Made by a program: the position numbers and the translations under genes. Positions 37,609 to 49,575 of a DNA stretch of 64,000 bases are shown piece after piece; within the stretch, counting starts at the first letter, position 1; every line of letters begins with the position of its first letter. The notes beneath the pieces are model-generated. The model saw nothing but the letters and a program-made list of their open reading frames with translations. It was not told where the DNA came from and searched no databases. The DNA comes from Thamnaconus septentrionalis (lineage: Eukaryota; Chordata; Actinopteri; Tetraodontiformes; Monacanthidae): the NCBI GenBank assembly GCA_009823395.1, contig CM020513.1, positions 14,412,001 to 14,476,000 of the forward strand. The letters run 5' to 3'.

Positions 37609-39410
37609 GTCAGAAGCGATTTCGACTTCTTCTTCTTGGTCCTCTTTTTTCCCCCACAAAGCAGAAATGCATCCCTCCAAAGGACGTCATGGCAGAGAGA
37701 TGACACATCAAAAGACACTCAGTCAGTTTTCAGGATTTGTACCGATGATTCGTCCTCTGAGATGCTGCGGGAATCCATTGTTGTTTTCACATATGCAGTG
37801 CGACCAGCCCCTGCCGTCGCAAGAGGAACACCCATGAATAATTTACACCAAGCAGGAATATGTTAACGGGTAAACAGACACAAGCTACAACATGCAAGCA
37901 AAAGCAGCAGCTTGCGTTGAATGAAATGCTTGGTTGCGTCCTGTGTGCTCCCCGGCGCTGCGCTCCGTCCTTGATGGCGGACTCGGGGGGGTGAGGTGGG
38001 GGTGGGTTTGGGAGGGGGGTGTGGGGACGTTTGTACCGGCATAACTGATGTGACAGTCGGTTGACGGTTGGAGCCAACAATTAAATTCAGCCGCTTGTGG
38101 TTTTATTGCAGTCAAAGTGAAAGGACGAGGTCACGTGACAGTGGTCAGGATTATCGCTGCAAACGTGGTCGTTGGAGTTAACGATACTTTAAAGGCGTCA
38201 CAGCGCCAGCGCGCGAATTGGTGCGCGTGCAAATCAAAGAGCGGAACGAGGTCGGATTCGACTGGGTTTGCTCGGCCAACTCGTAACACGTGTTGTTGGA
38301 TTCAATTTGCATCTCGCACCTCGTAAATCCCCTAATTGCGCGGCATCGCTAAAGTAGGACCCTTCGTTAGCGAGCCGCTGACACAGCAAACCTCTGCCGG
38401 CGATAAGTAGACTGCCGCCCTAATGAGGTTTCTGAGATTATGATCTTATTTATACTGTTACAAGTGCTGAGCCACTCTGGAACTTCATCAATCCGTCGCA
38501 CAGCTCAGCTTAAGTCGAGCGCCGACGGCTGAAGTCGGCCGCCCACCTCCTCCCCGCGATGCTCCGTTCGTCGCCCTGTTAGCGAGGCCGGAGCAGCAGC
38601 CGGGTCGAGGCTGGAGTGAACCGAGCTGAATGTGACAGAGTGGCCCCGGTTGAAGTTGTCACCCGGTGACGGTGCGACCTGAGAGGAGGCCCGGCTTGGC
38701 TCCCCGACCAGCTCATATTAGTTTCCTGGTCATAAATAGCCGGCGTGGAGAGGAGGAGGTGGTTCATCACCGAGCCCTGGCTTCAGCCAGGCCGCCGACT
38801 CCCCGACGAGAGGGGAATTTATCACTGTACAGCGGCAAGACAAGGCTATTATTGTTGCTGCCCTCCTCCTCTTCCGGCGCTCCTCCCCCCTTTTCTCCCA
38901 CTTTTCCTCCCGCCTGTAATGCATGACCTCTTTCTTTCCGCCGGAGTTTTTCCCACTTTATTGTTTCCTCCCCCCTTTGCCATCCTCATTTCCCTCCCGC
39001 TGTTTCTTATTATCCGCTACCCTCATGTCCCCAATTTCTTTTGAGCAGCTCAGGTGAAAAGCAAAAAGTAATGATTCCACCAGACACTGGTAATAAGAAA
39101 CTCGACGGAGGATAATCACTGCAGCAGGGTCATGTGTGGAAGTAATATCCAGATATTACAGGCTGCCAACTCGGAGTTGGTGAACACAGCGACTGGGAAC
39201 TATGGGAACATTGAAAGATCGGCCAGAGAGACCAAAAAACAGATTATGAGGAGGACAAAGAGGGCGAATTAGATTTTAGGCAGAGTAAAGTTGACTTTCT
39301 TGAGTGAGTTGACTTTCTAAAACACTATTTGTCTCCATCTTCAAGCCGCACTCGTCTTTGCCATGTTACTTGTTCTGTTGCTCTCTGACTCATGTACAGA
39401 GTGCCGCCAG
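37609..39410. other. Intron 1 segment, possible regulatory block
   Basis: The part at 38330-38470 is repeat-free, with cctaattgcgcgg and gataagtagac words. It may be a conserved element. No exon was recognised. Confidence 0.3.
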
Positions 39411-39447
39411 CCTCGGACCCTCGGACTCTCGGACTCTCGGACTCTGG
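39411..39447. repeat. Short 9-bp tandem (CTCGGAC type)
   Basis: About four near-identical copies of tcggactc. Confidence 0.85.
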
Positions 39448-40860
39448 GACTTGACGCTCAGTTTGTTTCGCTGCCTATTTTTGACGTGCGCTTGCTTATC
39501 TGGCCTCCCACTGCCTCCCGGAGCAGAGGCCTTTGGCTGTCTGGAGCGCAGAAGATGGATGGATCATCACAGAGAGGTCTCCTCTGGCGCTTCCACCTCG
39601 TCTACGGTCTGCGCTTTGTTCTCTGACTCCTGCTAAAACTGCGACGGTGTGTTCGCCCTTCTCTGCTGCCGTTTCCTTGTTTACAAATCTATGCTAACTC
39701 CGACCCCGGCGCTGCACGCTCCAACTCCTTCCCCGGCGATGCCTCAGCCGTCACAGCTGTGATGCAGCAGAGGCCCAGACAGAGTCCCCTCCTCCTCCTC
39801 CTCCTCCGCCTTTCTTCTGCCATGATTGGGGCGTGTTGCCTTGTGGTGTGAGTTGTGCGTCAACAGTTTGCACCCTGCTCATGCAGTGCGGCCCAAGAAG
39901 GAGCGGCGGAGGACGGAGAAGTTGCTCCGCTCTTGCGCCAAGCTGCTCCGTCCTTGAGGACTTGGAATCCTCTCATGTCTTCCCTTTTATCATGACACAT
40001 CATTAAACTCGACAGAGATGTTTCAGGTTTTTGCACCTTTGTCTCCATGGCAACCCAGAGCTGGAGCTGGACCATGGAGCCCCCCTGCCCTACTACTCCC
40101 CCAGCACCTCCAGCAGGCATAGTTTGCACAGGGCCTCGGGCGCTGAAGAGCAGGTGGAGACGGGCGAGGGCAGACAGCCATTTAGAGGCGAGCGGGCTGA
40201 GTGGGCTGGCAGGGTGTGAAAGGATCAGACCGTCTTGCACCGCGGCCCAAATCCCAACTTGACCAGAGATTGACAGCAATGTATGCTTTTCTTCTTCATC
40301 TTCTTCTTCTTCTGCGTGACCTGTACCGCAGGCTAACTGGCCGCCTACAGGGAGTTCAAGCTTAGTCATAGTGCCAGTGAAGGTGGTGAACACGCTGCTT
40401 TTTTTTGCTAAATGCTATTTAATATCTGCATACGGGTGTAAGCACGTCGCTCGACATATTTTACATGGCTCTTGGCATTGTTTAGCCGTCAATAGCAAAG
40501 AAAACCTCGAAAACCTCAAGAGCACTTTGGATAAAAGCCTGTTTGATGCTTGTGAGATTCACTCCAGGCTCTTTTGATGCTTTGTCTTCTTGACTGCGGA
40601 TGTGATCTATTGACAACTTAATGGCCCTCGTTACTTCTCGGCGCTGCGGCGGGCAATGAGAGAATTGCATAAATGGACCACAGATGATGGCTTTTTTTGC
40701 ATGTCGAACGCACACTTCGGGCGGCGACGAGCAGCTTTTGCAGCCTCTCACAGCTGACCTCACTCTGATCCCCACATGTTAAAAATAGTAGCAGCTCATC
40801 CTGTCTGGAACATAAATGTATAGCTGATTCCATTTGTTAGCTTTAGTTCAATAGGTCTTC

Positions 40861-40862
<2 letters not shown>
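39448..40862. other. Intron 1 segment, no gene
   Basis: No feature was recognised. The long minus-strand frame at 39860-40393 has no family resemblance. Confidence 0.4.
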
Positions 40863-40898
<36 letters not shown>

Positions 40899-40908
40899 GT
40901 GTGCGTGC
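40863..40908. repeat. (GT)n microsatellite
   Basis: GT repeat with two GC interruptions. Confidence 0.93.
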
Positions 40909-41100
40909 GCACGTTAGCCTGACGGTACAGCAGGTTCATTCCATTTTCATTCAGGCCGTCTCTATTAATCTTTGAGTGCACTGGGATCTGGGGACTTTGA
41001 TTCTTTCTCCAGCCAAGGCATTTTTTTTTTTCGTGTTCTATGAATTTTCCTAAGTGGCGGCTTTAGCGAGCATTTAGTAAAGAGTGAAGCATCACAATGG

Positions 41101-41130
41101 AGAGAGAGAGAGAGAGGGGGGGGGGGTGAA

Positions 41131-41171
<41 letters not shown>

Positions 41172-41205
41172 AAGGAGAGAGAGGGAGAGAGAGGGAGAGA
41201 GAGAC
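41101..41205. repeat. (GA)n repeat, about 105 bp
   Basis: GA repeat with a G run at about 41117-41126 and AGG interruptions. Confidence 0.93.
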
Positions 41206-41530
41206 CCACTGCCCAGGCCCTGTGCTGCACTCTTGGATGGGATGGGGCATTTATATTGGGGTAATTCACTCAAATTCAATTTCACCCATTCCCACTCATC
41301 CTTATCAATGAGTTCGTTTAGATTCCACAACTTGACGTGCTTGCCACGGCTCATATCATCCCGGCTGCTGTCTGGGAGGCTACGGTGGATATTTTGGCTA
41401 AAAACGTGGCGTTAACGACAATGTTTCAAAACTAATTGGACTGCTGGGACTTTCATATAATTGGATGACACACACAGGCGGCAATGAGACATGTTGTGTT
41501 TTTCATCTCTTGTTTTTGTGTGCTGGTCCT

Positions 41531-41775
41531 GGTTGGCAGAGGTTAGTGCTGTCGCCTCACAGCAGGAAGGTTATGAGTTCAATTTCCACCCTGGTTTTTC
41601 TGCGTGGAGTTTCCATGTTCTCGCTGTGTCTGCGTCGGGATCCCTCCCGTCTGCTCCGACTTCCTCCCACATTCTAACTCTGAATTTTCCCTAGATGTGA
41701 ATTTGGATGGTTGTCTTGGCCCTGCAATGAACAGACCCCTGACAACCCTAATAGAAGGATAATCTGTAATAAAAA
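41531..41775 (+). mobile_element. SINE copy, 3' end decayed
   Basis: The head is recognisable: ggttagtgctgtcgcctcacagcaggaagg, then a B-box-like gagttcaatttcc. The middle (gcgtggagtttccatgttctcgctgtgtctgcg) and a degraded tail follow. Confidence 0.85.
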
Positions 41776-42169
41776 CAAAGGATAGTTTGAGTCCTCCAAC
41801 CACAACACACTTTCATAGAGTGGAACTTTTCCCTTCTTCCAAACTCGTGTAATGACTCCTTGGATTAGCAAATGGATCCACCACCGACAATGAGTTGAAT
41901 AGTAAAGGTGCGAATATTTGACTTTTGAGTGAACTACTCATTGAAGCATCTCCAACATACCGACGTCCTCTGCTCCATGCAAATGTTCTGACTTTGCTCT
42001 CTCCCTCTTTCCCCTCGGATGGAGTTCCTCTTGCTTCTGTCACTCGAGTCTCCGAAGCTTTGTTACGCCGCTTGTCTTAATGCAACCCCCTCCGACGGCT
42101 GTGTAGTTGGGACATGAACTAAAGGAAGGGGAGTGCTGGTCTCGGGGCAAGGGCCAATTCATCAGTTTC
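41776..42169. other. Intron 1 segment, no gene
   Basis: No feature recognised. Confidence 0.4.
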
Positions 42170-42310
42170 ACAGCAGCCCTCCGCTCTGCTTCATTAGCAT
42201 CTTGCTAATGGCGCAGATCAGTGGCGTTTATTTGCTATAATTAGTTCTCTCCATTTGGCCTGTGTAGCCAATGAAACGCCACCGTCACCGCCACACCACA
42301 ATGCAAATAG
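42170..42310. promoter_or_regulatory. Candidate POU-motif enhancer block
   Basis: A perfect inverted pair, CATTAGCA/TGCTAATG (42192-42199 and 42203-42210, 3-base spacer), lies about 100 bp before a canonical octamer ATGCAAAT at 42301-42308. A TAATTA-type word (ataattag) lies between them. The block is repeat-free. The motifs are visible; enhancer function is inference. Confidence 0.4.
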
Positions 42311-45300
42311 TGTATGTATGTAGGTGTCCGCGCACAGATGAATGGCTGTGAGGCTAGAAAGCATCATTAAGAAGAGCGTACCGGCCCATCAGCTTTACAT
42401 CCTTCATTGCCTTGTATCAGCCACGCCTTGTAACGTCATGGCCAATCGCCGAGCAAAACGCTCCAGGGCTCGTATAACTTTATAAGCTTTGCACGCTGAA
42501 GACATCTTCAAAGTGCATTTCAGAGTCGGGAAAGGTGGGGGCGGAGGAGGGGGGGGGGTTGGACAGGGAGGCGATGAGTGTGTGACTCAATCATTGAGTG
42601 GATGGCTGACTGGGTAAAAGCTGAATGATACCTCGCTGCTCTCTGCCTCTTTCTCGGGTGCCATGCAGTTTTAATCCAGCGGCACAGGCGATGCTGAGGA
42701 AGATGTGCCCTGAACACCGGAGCGATCTGGGTCATCAGGACGGAGTCGCATGGATCGACCTCTTCAGTAATTTACACCCATTCACCCTGATCCTGCAGCC
42801 TGTTTAACTCCTGCTGTAACCTTGTTTCTGGCCGGTAGTCTAACGGCTGCCCCCTTGCCCTTATCCACTTGATTGACAGAGCTTACTCACTCCAATGTCC
42901 AATGAGAGAGCAGGTTGGTGACCCCATGTAGACGAGGCTACACAGACAAGGACTCATTTTGTTGCGCGGCAAATAGTCCCAGCATTGTGGATGTACTGTT
43001 GCTGCAGCCACCTGCGGTTGTTGTCTCAGGGTCTCAGAAACATCTCGGCCTCCTGGGACTCAAGTGTGATGACGAGAGAGTTAACGAGCCGTCGGCTTCT
43101 CTCATCGGAGGCCGCAAGACGCCTCAGCCAAGAGAAGGGATAGAGGAGGACGCTCACAGGAAGGTCGCAATGAGCAACAGCTTGTCCATAGGTACTTTAC
43201 CGATCCTTGCGGCAACGATAGCGAAGGGCCACGTGGGGTTGGGTTCAGATGAGGTGAGAAGAAAAAGCTGTAAGTTGGAGACTCATCAAGCTTGGTTCTC
43301 TCCTGTCGTTTGGTCTACGGCGCCCTGTGTCAGAGGAACATGCTAGTAGCCACTGTGTGGGAGTGTTTTCTCGCACAAATTAGGTCCCACGATACAACAT
43401 GTTTGAGTTTTACTTGAATTGCAGAGTCACCGGCTGCCTTCAGCGATGGCAGTGCCAGGATTTGTCTCAAAGATATAAACATCCTACCTACCCATCACCG
43501 GCTGCAGTACTAAACTGAACATGTTGACTTTCCAGTCACAAGGATCACAGTCTAGGAATGAGGTAGGTGGGTAAAGTAAAGCCAAGTTGAAACTTTGAAA
43601 CACTGAGCAACTGTAGTACCATGTAGTAGCAGAGACAAAGGTGCTGCTTCTCTTTTATGTCTTGACTTTAAGATGAGCCATTCATCAAAAGCTTTGTTTT
43701 ACACTCCAAGTAAAACTACTGAATGACTTTTTAGTGCATAAAAAAATGCAGTAAAATATAAATACAGTAATAAGGTTTACAGCTACAGTAAAATGTCTCA
43801 TTTTAAATTACCTTTTTTAATAATAACTTCTATGACTGAATGGCTAACCTTAACTTTATAAGAACATTTTGCTGTGCGGCACAATTGCCTGATGATATGT
43901 AAAACATAATAGGTATTCATCATGTGTCGTACTAATTCAAATTCATGCGATTGCCATTTACAGTGTGCAGAATGCTGGTGGAGGTGTAATTGCATTGCGA
44001 TTGATAAAGAATGAGTAATTGGTAGCTGTGCGGCACCGTCCCCCGTATTGCCTGGTTGTGAATGGTACAAAGTGTTCTTTGGCGTGCTTGTCCTGCCGCG
44101 TGTCCTCTATCAGGCTTAAGTGCTAAGTGTGCTTGACTGCATTTTTTTTTTTTAGAGACCACGTTGGAGCTCTGAAGTCCAACGCTGGCAAATGAATTGT
44201 GATCGTCACCGCCGGCGTTTCCCACTTTGAGTTGCTGTGTTTGTTGCTGCTATGCACTATTATTTCCTCCCTCAACCAGCATGTGCTATTACACGGAACA
44301 GACCCCCGGGGCAACTCAACAGATTATTATTATGTAACACGTCGCCGCTGAACCTTTTCACGTATGTTTGATGGAAGCCCCTCCCACACGTGCGCCTCAC
44401 TTTAATCTCAACGATATTGTTCAATTTTCTCCTTTTGCTTCCAGCTGCTGCCTTCGCTGCACTCGGAAGTCCTGCTTCATTCATTTCTTTGATTCTGCGA
44501 TTATCATTCTGAGTTACCATTCGGCTGTCTGTCACAGGCTGCACGGCGCATCGCTGCCTTGTGGTAAAAATCAAGCGGTTGGAGTGAAAAGATTAAACAA
44601 AACAGAGTAGAGGAGAAGCCCGAGTGCCTGCAGGGCTGTATATAAAGGCATTAAGCTGGCTCATATGCTGTGCATTGGGGATGGAAGCTGTGAAAGCTGC
44701 ACATCGCTGAAAGCTCTGTGGAGGTTGGAGCATATATTGGATTTGAGGGGGCAGAAAAGTCAAGGTCAACTTATCACTCTGAAGAGCAGGAAGTTGGGCG
44801 AAGCTGGATTGTCTTTATCGAGACGCGGCCACCAACATCCAGTGAGATTAAGACCCCGTTTGACCCTCTTGAAGATACTACGTCCAAGTGTTAATCTATG
44901 AAACAAAGCTAAAAAAAAAAGTCATTGAGTACCGCAGTCTCTCCTGAAAGTCACGGCGGCTGCTCCTCACCATTAAATCTCAGCGGTTGCAGGATGAGGG
45001 GACGTAAACGGAGAGCAACGTCAGACTCTAGGCTGTAGAGTCTAGAGGGAGACGGCTCCCGCGTGATTAGTATTCCTCGCTGGTTCTCTGCTGGTGACGG
45101 AGCTCCGAGTCGATTGGCTTCCATTAACCTGCCAGCCTGCCCTTCATTACTTCATTAGAACCCGCGCGGAAGCCCGAGGAAGCCTCGTCAGTTTCATCAG
45201 TTCAGCCACCGATGGGGAAGACATCAGTGGGCGGTTTCAACATGAAATCACAAACATACAGTCGATTATTGTATTTCCAAACCATACCCGTTTTGAAATG

Positions 45301-45393
45301 TGGTGGTCCAGACTGCCTGTGCGGAGTTTGCTGGTTCTCCATGCACTGTTTGTTCTTACCAGGTGCCTCTATATCCAAAGAAAAACGACCAGT
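42311..45393. other. Intron 1 segment, no gene
   Basis: G-rich at 42536-42560. The AT-rich 43930-44030 part may be regulatory. No exon was recognised. Confidence 0.35.
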
Positions 45394-45510
45394 TCAATGG
45401 CCTAGTGACTGGGAGGTTGTGGGTTTGACCACTGGCTCAGTCATACCCAAGACTATACAATTGGGGCCCACTGTTTCATTGCATAGCACTGGCATCAAGG
45501 GTTTGACTTG

Positions 45511-45511
<1 letters not shown>
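45394..45511 (+). mobile_element. Second SINE family, tRNA-headed fragment
   Basis: A-box-like tggcctagtga and B-box-like gggtttgaccact are followed by cccaagactatacaattgggg and gcatagcactggcatcaagggtt. This matches the widespread teleost SINE with tggcactcagcatcaagggttgg. It differs from the (GATG)n-tailed family. Confidence 0.75.

Positions 45512-45559
<48 letters not shown>
45512..45559 (+). repeat. (GCT)n / CTG tract, 16 units
   Basis: A pure 48-bp CTG-type run that directly abuts the 3' side of the SINE fragment and cuts its body off. Confidence 0.95.
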
Positions 45560-45561
<2 letters not shown>

Positions 45562-47657
45562 GCCCTCATGGATTGAAGGAAAGGTGATAAGAAATGTCAT
45601 TCTTTGAGTTGTGATGATCAGTGGAACTTGAACTTAGATAAATCAAAAAAAATATTAGACCTCACCTCTAGGTAAGACAGTTTTCAGTCCATTGTGTGCA
45701 AGAGTGGATGGATGCTGGGCACAGAGGAGGGCTGCAGTCAGTCCCCACACAGGATTAAAGGAGCAACCTCAGTAATTTGGCTGATTCACCAGCAGAGAAC
45801 AATCTGACTTGTTCATCAAACGGCCACTTCCTGCCTGCGGGGGAACAATATATATGACTCACTTCTATCGCAGCAGCACAACTTTAGATCTGACAAGCCT
45901 CTGTCCATGCACACATGCACACAAATACAAAAGCCCAAAATGCATGCATATATTTATTCTCACATGCTTAGGACGCACACTCACAGCTACACACATGCAC
46001 TTACACAGACCTATTTCTTTCAGCAGTATGGGAATCGCCAAGGGATATGTTGGCAGAAGAACATTTAAATAGTGCACGCACACACACACACACACAGCCG
46101 AACGTGAATGCACGCACTTGTAGTGCAGACACCCACACACATGAATATGCTTTGCCGTTCTCATGACCTCTTCCTCTTGCGGTTGCTAAAGTATTTAGCA
46201 GAAGAACTCGGCAGCAGCGAATGTTCTCTGTGTTTTCAAGAGTCATCAATAAAGAGAACTGTCCCCTTAAAAATGATTTAAATGTAAAGTAAATTGCAGT
46301 GGAACTATTAGGTTACACCTGACTTGATAACGAAGTACCTGTGTGAGGCAAATTGACCCTTTTTTTCAGTTTTTGTGCTGGGAGCCCTTTGTTATCTCTG
46401 GGGGAAGTTCATTCAAAAGTTATTCTCCCTAGACTTCTTGAGGGTCTCAGAGCGCCTTTTTTTTTTTTTTTTTTTTTTATAAAGAGAATTGTTTCTTGAA
46501 AGAGAATTCTTTGTTGTGCCTCGTCTCCTTTTCTTGTGTCAACCACACATTTCTCTGTTAAAGCCCGAACTATATTTGTCTGCTGAAGAAGCCTGGGGTG
46601 GATACGGCTGTGAGTTTCGCCCGTCTGCACCAAATTTTCTTTGAATACAAAGTAGAATTCATTACTGAATCCTTGCTGTTTGGTAGGCTGGACGTTGTCA
46701 CGGCATAATTTGTCGCTCCTCTATTCGCAGGGGCAGAGTGTTCAGACTTTGCACACTGGAGATTGTTCCAGCTGGGATGAGTTTTTCTTCCAATAAATAA
46801 GTGAACAAGCCAACTCTGCCACTATTTTAATGTTTAATGGACATGGATAATGGATGTTTATTCGGTGCCGATACACAGTCTCTTGATTACACATGCTTAA
46901 GACACAGGAAAAGGCAGTGTGTTGCTGTTGCCTCATGCATGTGTTTATGCAGAGAAGTAAAGAAAAGCAACTGGAAGCAAATGTGTTTGCTTTCGGCTGA
47001 GGTGAGCAGTGATGAAATTATTTTTTAGTGACGCTTCATCGACTCACTGACGATGAAAATCTGGAAATATCGTGGACTATTTTGGGGTGAACAATGTCAG
47101 GAAATTCTGTCTTAAAGAGAGACCAGTTTGAAGTTGGCGTCTCCTCTGTGTTTTTTTTCTTCTTTTAATGGATCTGAAGGATGCACTCGGACAGTTGGCA
47201 GCTTTCAGTGTCCGTCATCTGGTTTTGCTCTTTGTGCCCTTCCTTTTATTGGCACAGGGTGGAATATGTATTTTTTTTTTGTTGGTGCACATTCAACACA
47301 AAGCCGTGTTCCACAAACAGAGAGGAAGCTGGTTCAATTTAAAGGGGGTGGATGATGAACACAGCAATTTCCTTTTCTGTTTCAGAACAAGACGAGATGG
47401 TTTTTCAGAGTTTCATCCTATTTTTTTCTTTTTCTTTTTCTCACTACAGTTATTTAGAACCAGAGAAGAAGAGCAGAGGGAATGAAGGCAGCAGAGGCGA
47501 TATCTAAACAAAGGATAAAAAAAAATCATCAGCCCAGATTATGTTTGCCGGAGACTTTTTTTTATGAGATGCAGAGCAAGTTGTTTTCATCGTCTCCTCT
47601 CTGTTTACACGGGTGTTGGGCCGCGGCGCGCAAATTACAAGTACACCTTTCTGACGT

Positions 47658-47658
<1 letters not shown>
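45560..47658. other. Intron 1 segment, no gene
   Basis: A short CA run at 46077-46097 and a T run at 46458-46479. No exon was recognised. Confidence 0.4.

Positions 47659-47727
<69 letters not shown>
47659..47727. repeat. (CA)n microsatellite, about 34 units
   Basis: A pure 69-bp CA run. Confidence 0.96.
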
Positions 47728-47729
<2 letters not shown>

Positions 47730-47998
47730 ACTTCATCTAACTTAGCCCACTCAGACTCGTTGTTAAGGGGACATATTGGAAAACCATTAGTTCTCATTAT
47801 GCTTTATAGCCACTTGTTCCCCCTCTGCTGTCTTTTAATCACAATCCCTTCCTCCTGTGTGTGTCTGCGTGTGTGCGTGCGTGCTTTGTTTGTTCCCGCG
47901 AGCATGTGCATGGGCAGCGTGCATCGTCCCTGAATGAACCACACTCCCCCGCAATGCATTTTGGATGCCATTTGGGTCCACTCCCCACCCCCCCCCAC

Positions 47999-48002
<4 letters not shown>

Positions 48003-48036
<34 letters not shown>
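48003..48036. repeat. (CA)n microsatellite
   Basis: A pure 34-bp CA run. Confidence 0.94.
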
Positions 48037-48040
<4 letters not shown>

Positions 48041-48340
48041 ATGAGGAAGTCAATTGCCCAGGCGTCACCCTGATGGCAGCTCGTGGGAGCTGCGGCATTG
48101 GCAGAGCACGTCGGCCAAATGGGATCGAGTCTCGTACAGTACAAATAAAAAGTGATTGGATTGAACGGCCGGTATGGATTCCTCCTCTTGTATGGGCCGC
48201 TGGCTGAGGTAGAAACCCTGGAATGGAACCTTATGAGTGTCTATTTGCTGACCGCCGCCTCAGATAGCAGCTCGCTCTGGGAAAGTGTTGAATATCCCCT
48301 CACTGCATAGCAGTGCATCGGCCTTGGCTGGATTGCACTT

Positions 48341-48342
<2 letters not shown>

Positions 48343-48376
<34 letters not shown>
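48343..48376. repeat. (GT)n microsatellite
   Basis: A pure 34-bp GT run. Confidence 0.94.
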
Positions 48377-48378
<2 letters not shown>

Positions 48379-48839
48379 GCTGGTGTGTTGTTGACCATAT
48401 GTTGTGTTATGGATCAACAGAAATGCATGCACACACACTATAACATGCTAATGAGCAGATCTCAGAGTCCTCGCTCCTCTCTCCAGGCCAAGCCAACTGT
48501 CACTGTGGCGAGGCAAAACTCCCATAATCCATCTGTGGCATGACATCATCCTCTTGGCTCTGCTCTGCAACCACAGAAGCTGCTCTTTATGTCCCTCCAT
48601 CTCTTCTTCTCCTTCTTCTTCTCGCTCGCCTCCTAATTTCCCCGTCCTGGCTCCGTCTTTGCTCCTCCAATTACAGCTTCTTACAGCTAATCTCCTTTTT
48701 TCTCTTCCCTCCCTGGAAGCTCTTCTCTGGGCTTGATTACAGCAGAGTCTCAGTAGCCCTGCAGCGGAGCTGACCAGGACGGTGACGTCAGTGAAGACAT
48801 TCTCTATTGTAATTGCACTATGGGTGAAGATCGAGAGCG
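48377..48839. other. Intron 1 segment, no gene
   Basis: Pyrimidine-rich DNA. No gene was recognised. Confidence 0.4.
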
Positions 48840-49333
48840 TAGTGTTGTAGTACAGCAGATTGCTCTTGGTCTCCAGAACAATTTTTAAGGGTCTCAGTCT
48901 CGGAGGCATTCTTACTGGGTCTTGTCTCGGTCTCGGACTGGACGGGCTCGGGATTTTTGACCAGTCAAGACTCAGCCAACACTGCAATGACACGATAAAA
49001 ACAGAAAAGAATCCAGCTGCGGCCGTTTTACACTCTGTTTGTGACACCCAGAGTGACACCCTGCCCCCTTATTCCTAGTTCATTTATTCTTAATGTTATG
49101 ATGCAAAGTTGTTTTTTTGAAAATGGTTCAAAATAATTGGAAAAGCTGCGAAATGTTAAAGAAAATGATTAAAAGATTGCTGTTCAATTTAGAAGCAGAC
49201 TTGAATTTAAAAAAAGATACTGGTCATTTTTTCAGTTTTATTGTTATTTTTCTTTGATCTATAAAGTCTTTTCCCAATCTCTAGTCTTGATAGCGTCTTG
49301 GTCTCCGTTCGTCAGGTCTTGACTACAACACTA
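48840..49333. mobile_element. Non-autonomous hAT-like element next to exon 2
   Basis: The 494-bp element has TAGTGTTGTAGT at the left end and its complement, actacaacacta, at the right. The 8-bp flanks CGAGAGCG (48832-48839) and CGAGAGTG (49334-49341) match at 7 of 8 positions, the duplication size of hAT elements. The ends carry tctcggtctcgg and gtcttggtctccg words of a known type of teleost repeat. No transposase frame is present. The insertion ends 129 bp before exon 2. Confidence 0.8.
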
Positions 49334-49462
49334 CGAGAGTGCGCACGAGGCTGCTAATGATGATGATTGAAAATGAATAATGGCGCAAACACAGCGGCGC
49401 TGCTGGCTGACTGGCCGTCTGACTGGTGTCTGTGTCTCTTTTTCTGTTTGTTTTCCACCTAG

Positions 49463-49575
49463 ATGGCGAGAGACAGTCGGAGGGGACGGACACCAGCCGC
49501 AGGAGGGACGCTCGCTCCTCGGCAGGACGCCTCAAGAACGAGGACGCCAGCGACAGCAGGGAGGACGAGGCCGTG
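49463..49575 (+). CDS. b4galnt4: b4galnt4 coding exon 2 (stem region)
   Basis: This 113-base exon completes codon 48 as Asp and encodes residues 49-85 of B4GALNT4. It continues the lumenal stem with a charged Ser, Arg, Asp and Glu rich segment. The joined frame begins DGERQSEGTD and contains EDASDSRED near its end. This lines up with the human stem, where similar DGE and E-D-S-S-E-S-R-E-E motifs occur in the same order. The acceptor is ttttccacctag with possible branch points (ctgac) at about 49407-49423, and the donor is GTG/gtgagt. Exons 1 and 2 together give 255 bases, exactly 85 codons, so intron 2 is phase 0. The conserved regions, including the first lumenal domain and the C-terminal glycosyltransferase domain, lie in later exons outside the window. 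Exon 3 was not found before 64000. Confidence 0.88.

Larger units (their letters stand above)
8191..49462 (+). other. b4galnt4: b4galnt4 intron 1 (about 41.3 kb)
   Basis: This intron is phase 1, starts GTAAGG and ends CCTAG. It carries most of the repeats listed here: SINEs, hAT-like and Tc1-like elements and microsatellites. No other protein-coding gene was recognised on either strand. Its size and its blocks of homeodomain-type motifs suggest room for distal regulatory elements, which is inference. Confidence 0.85.

Noticed and set aside
39418..39447. Short tandem repeats checked as a CRISPR-like array
   Set aside because: The units abut with no spacers, and the window is vertebrate DNA. 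It is a simple minisatellite.
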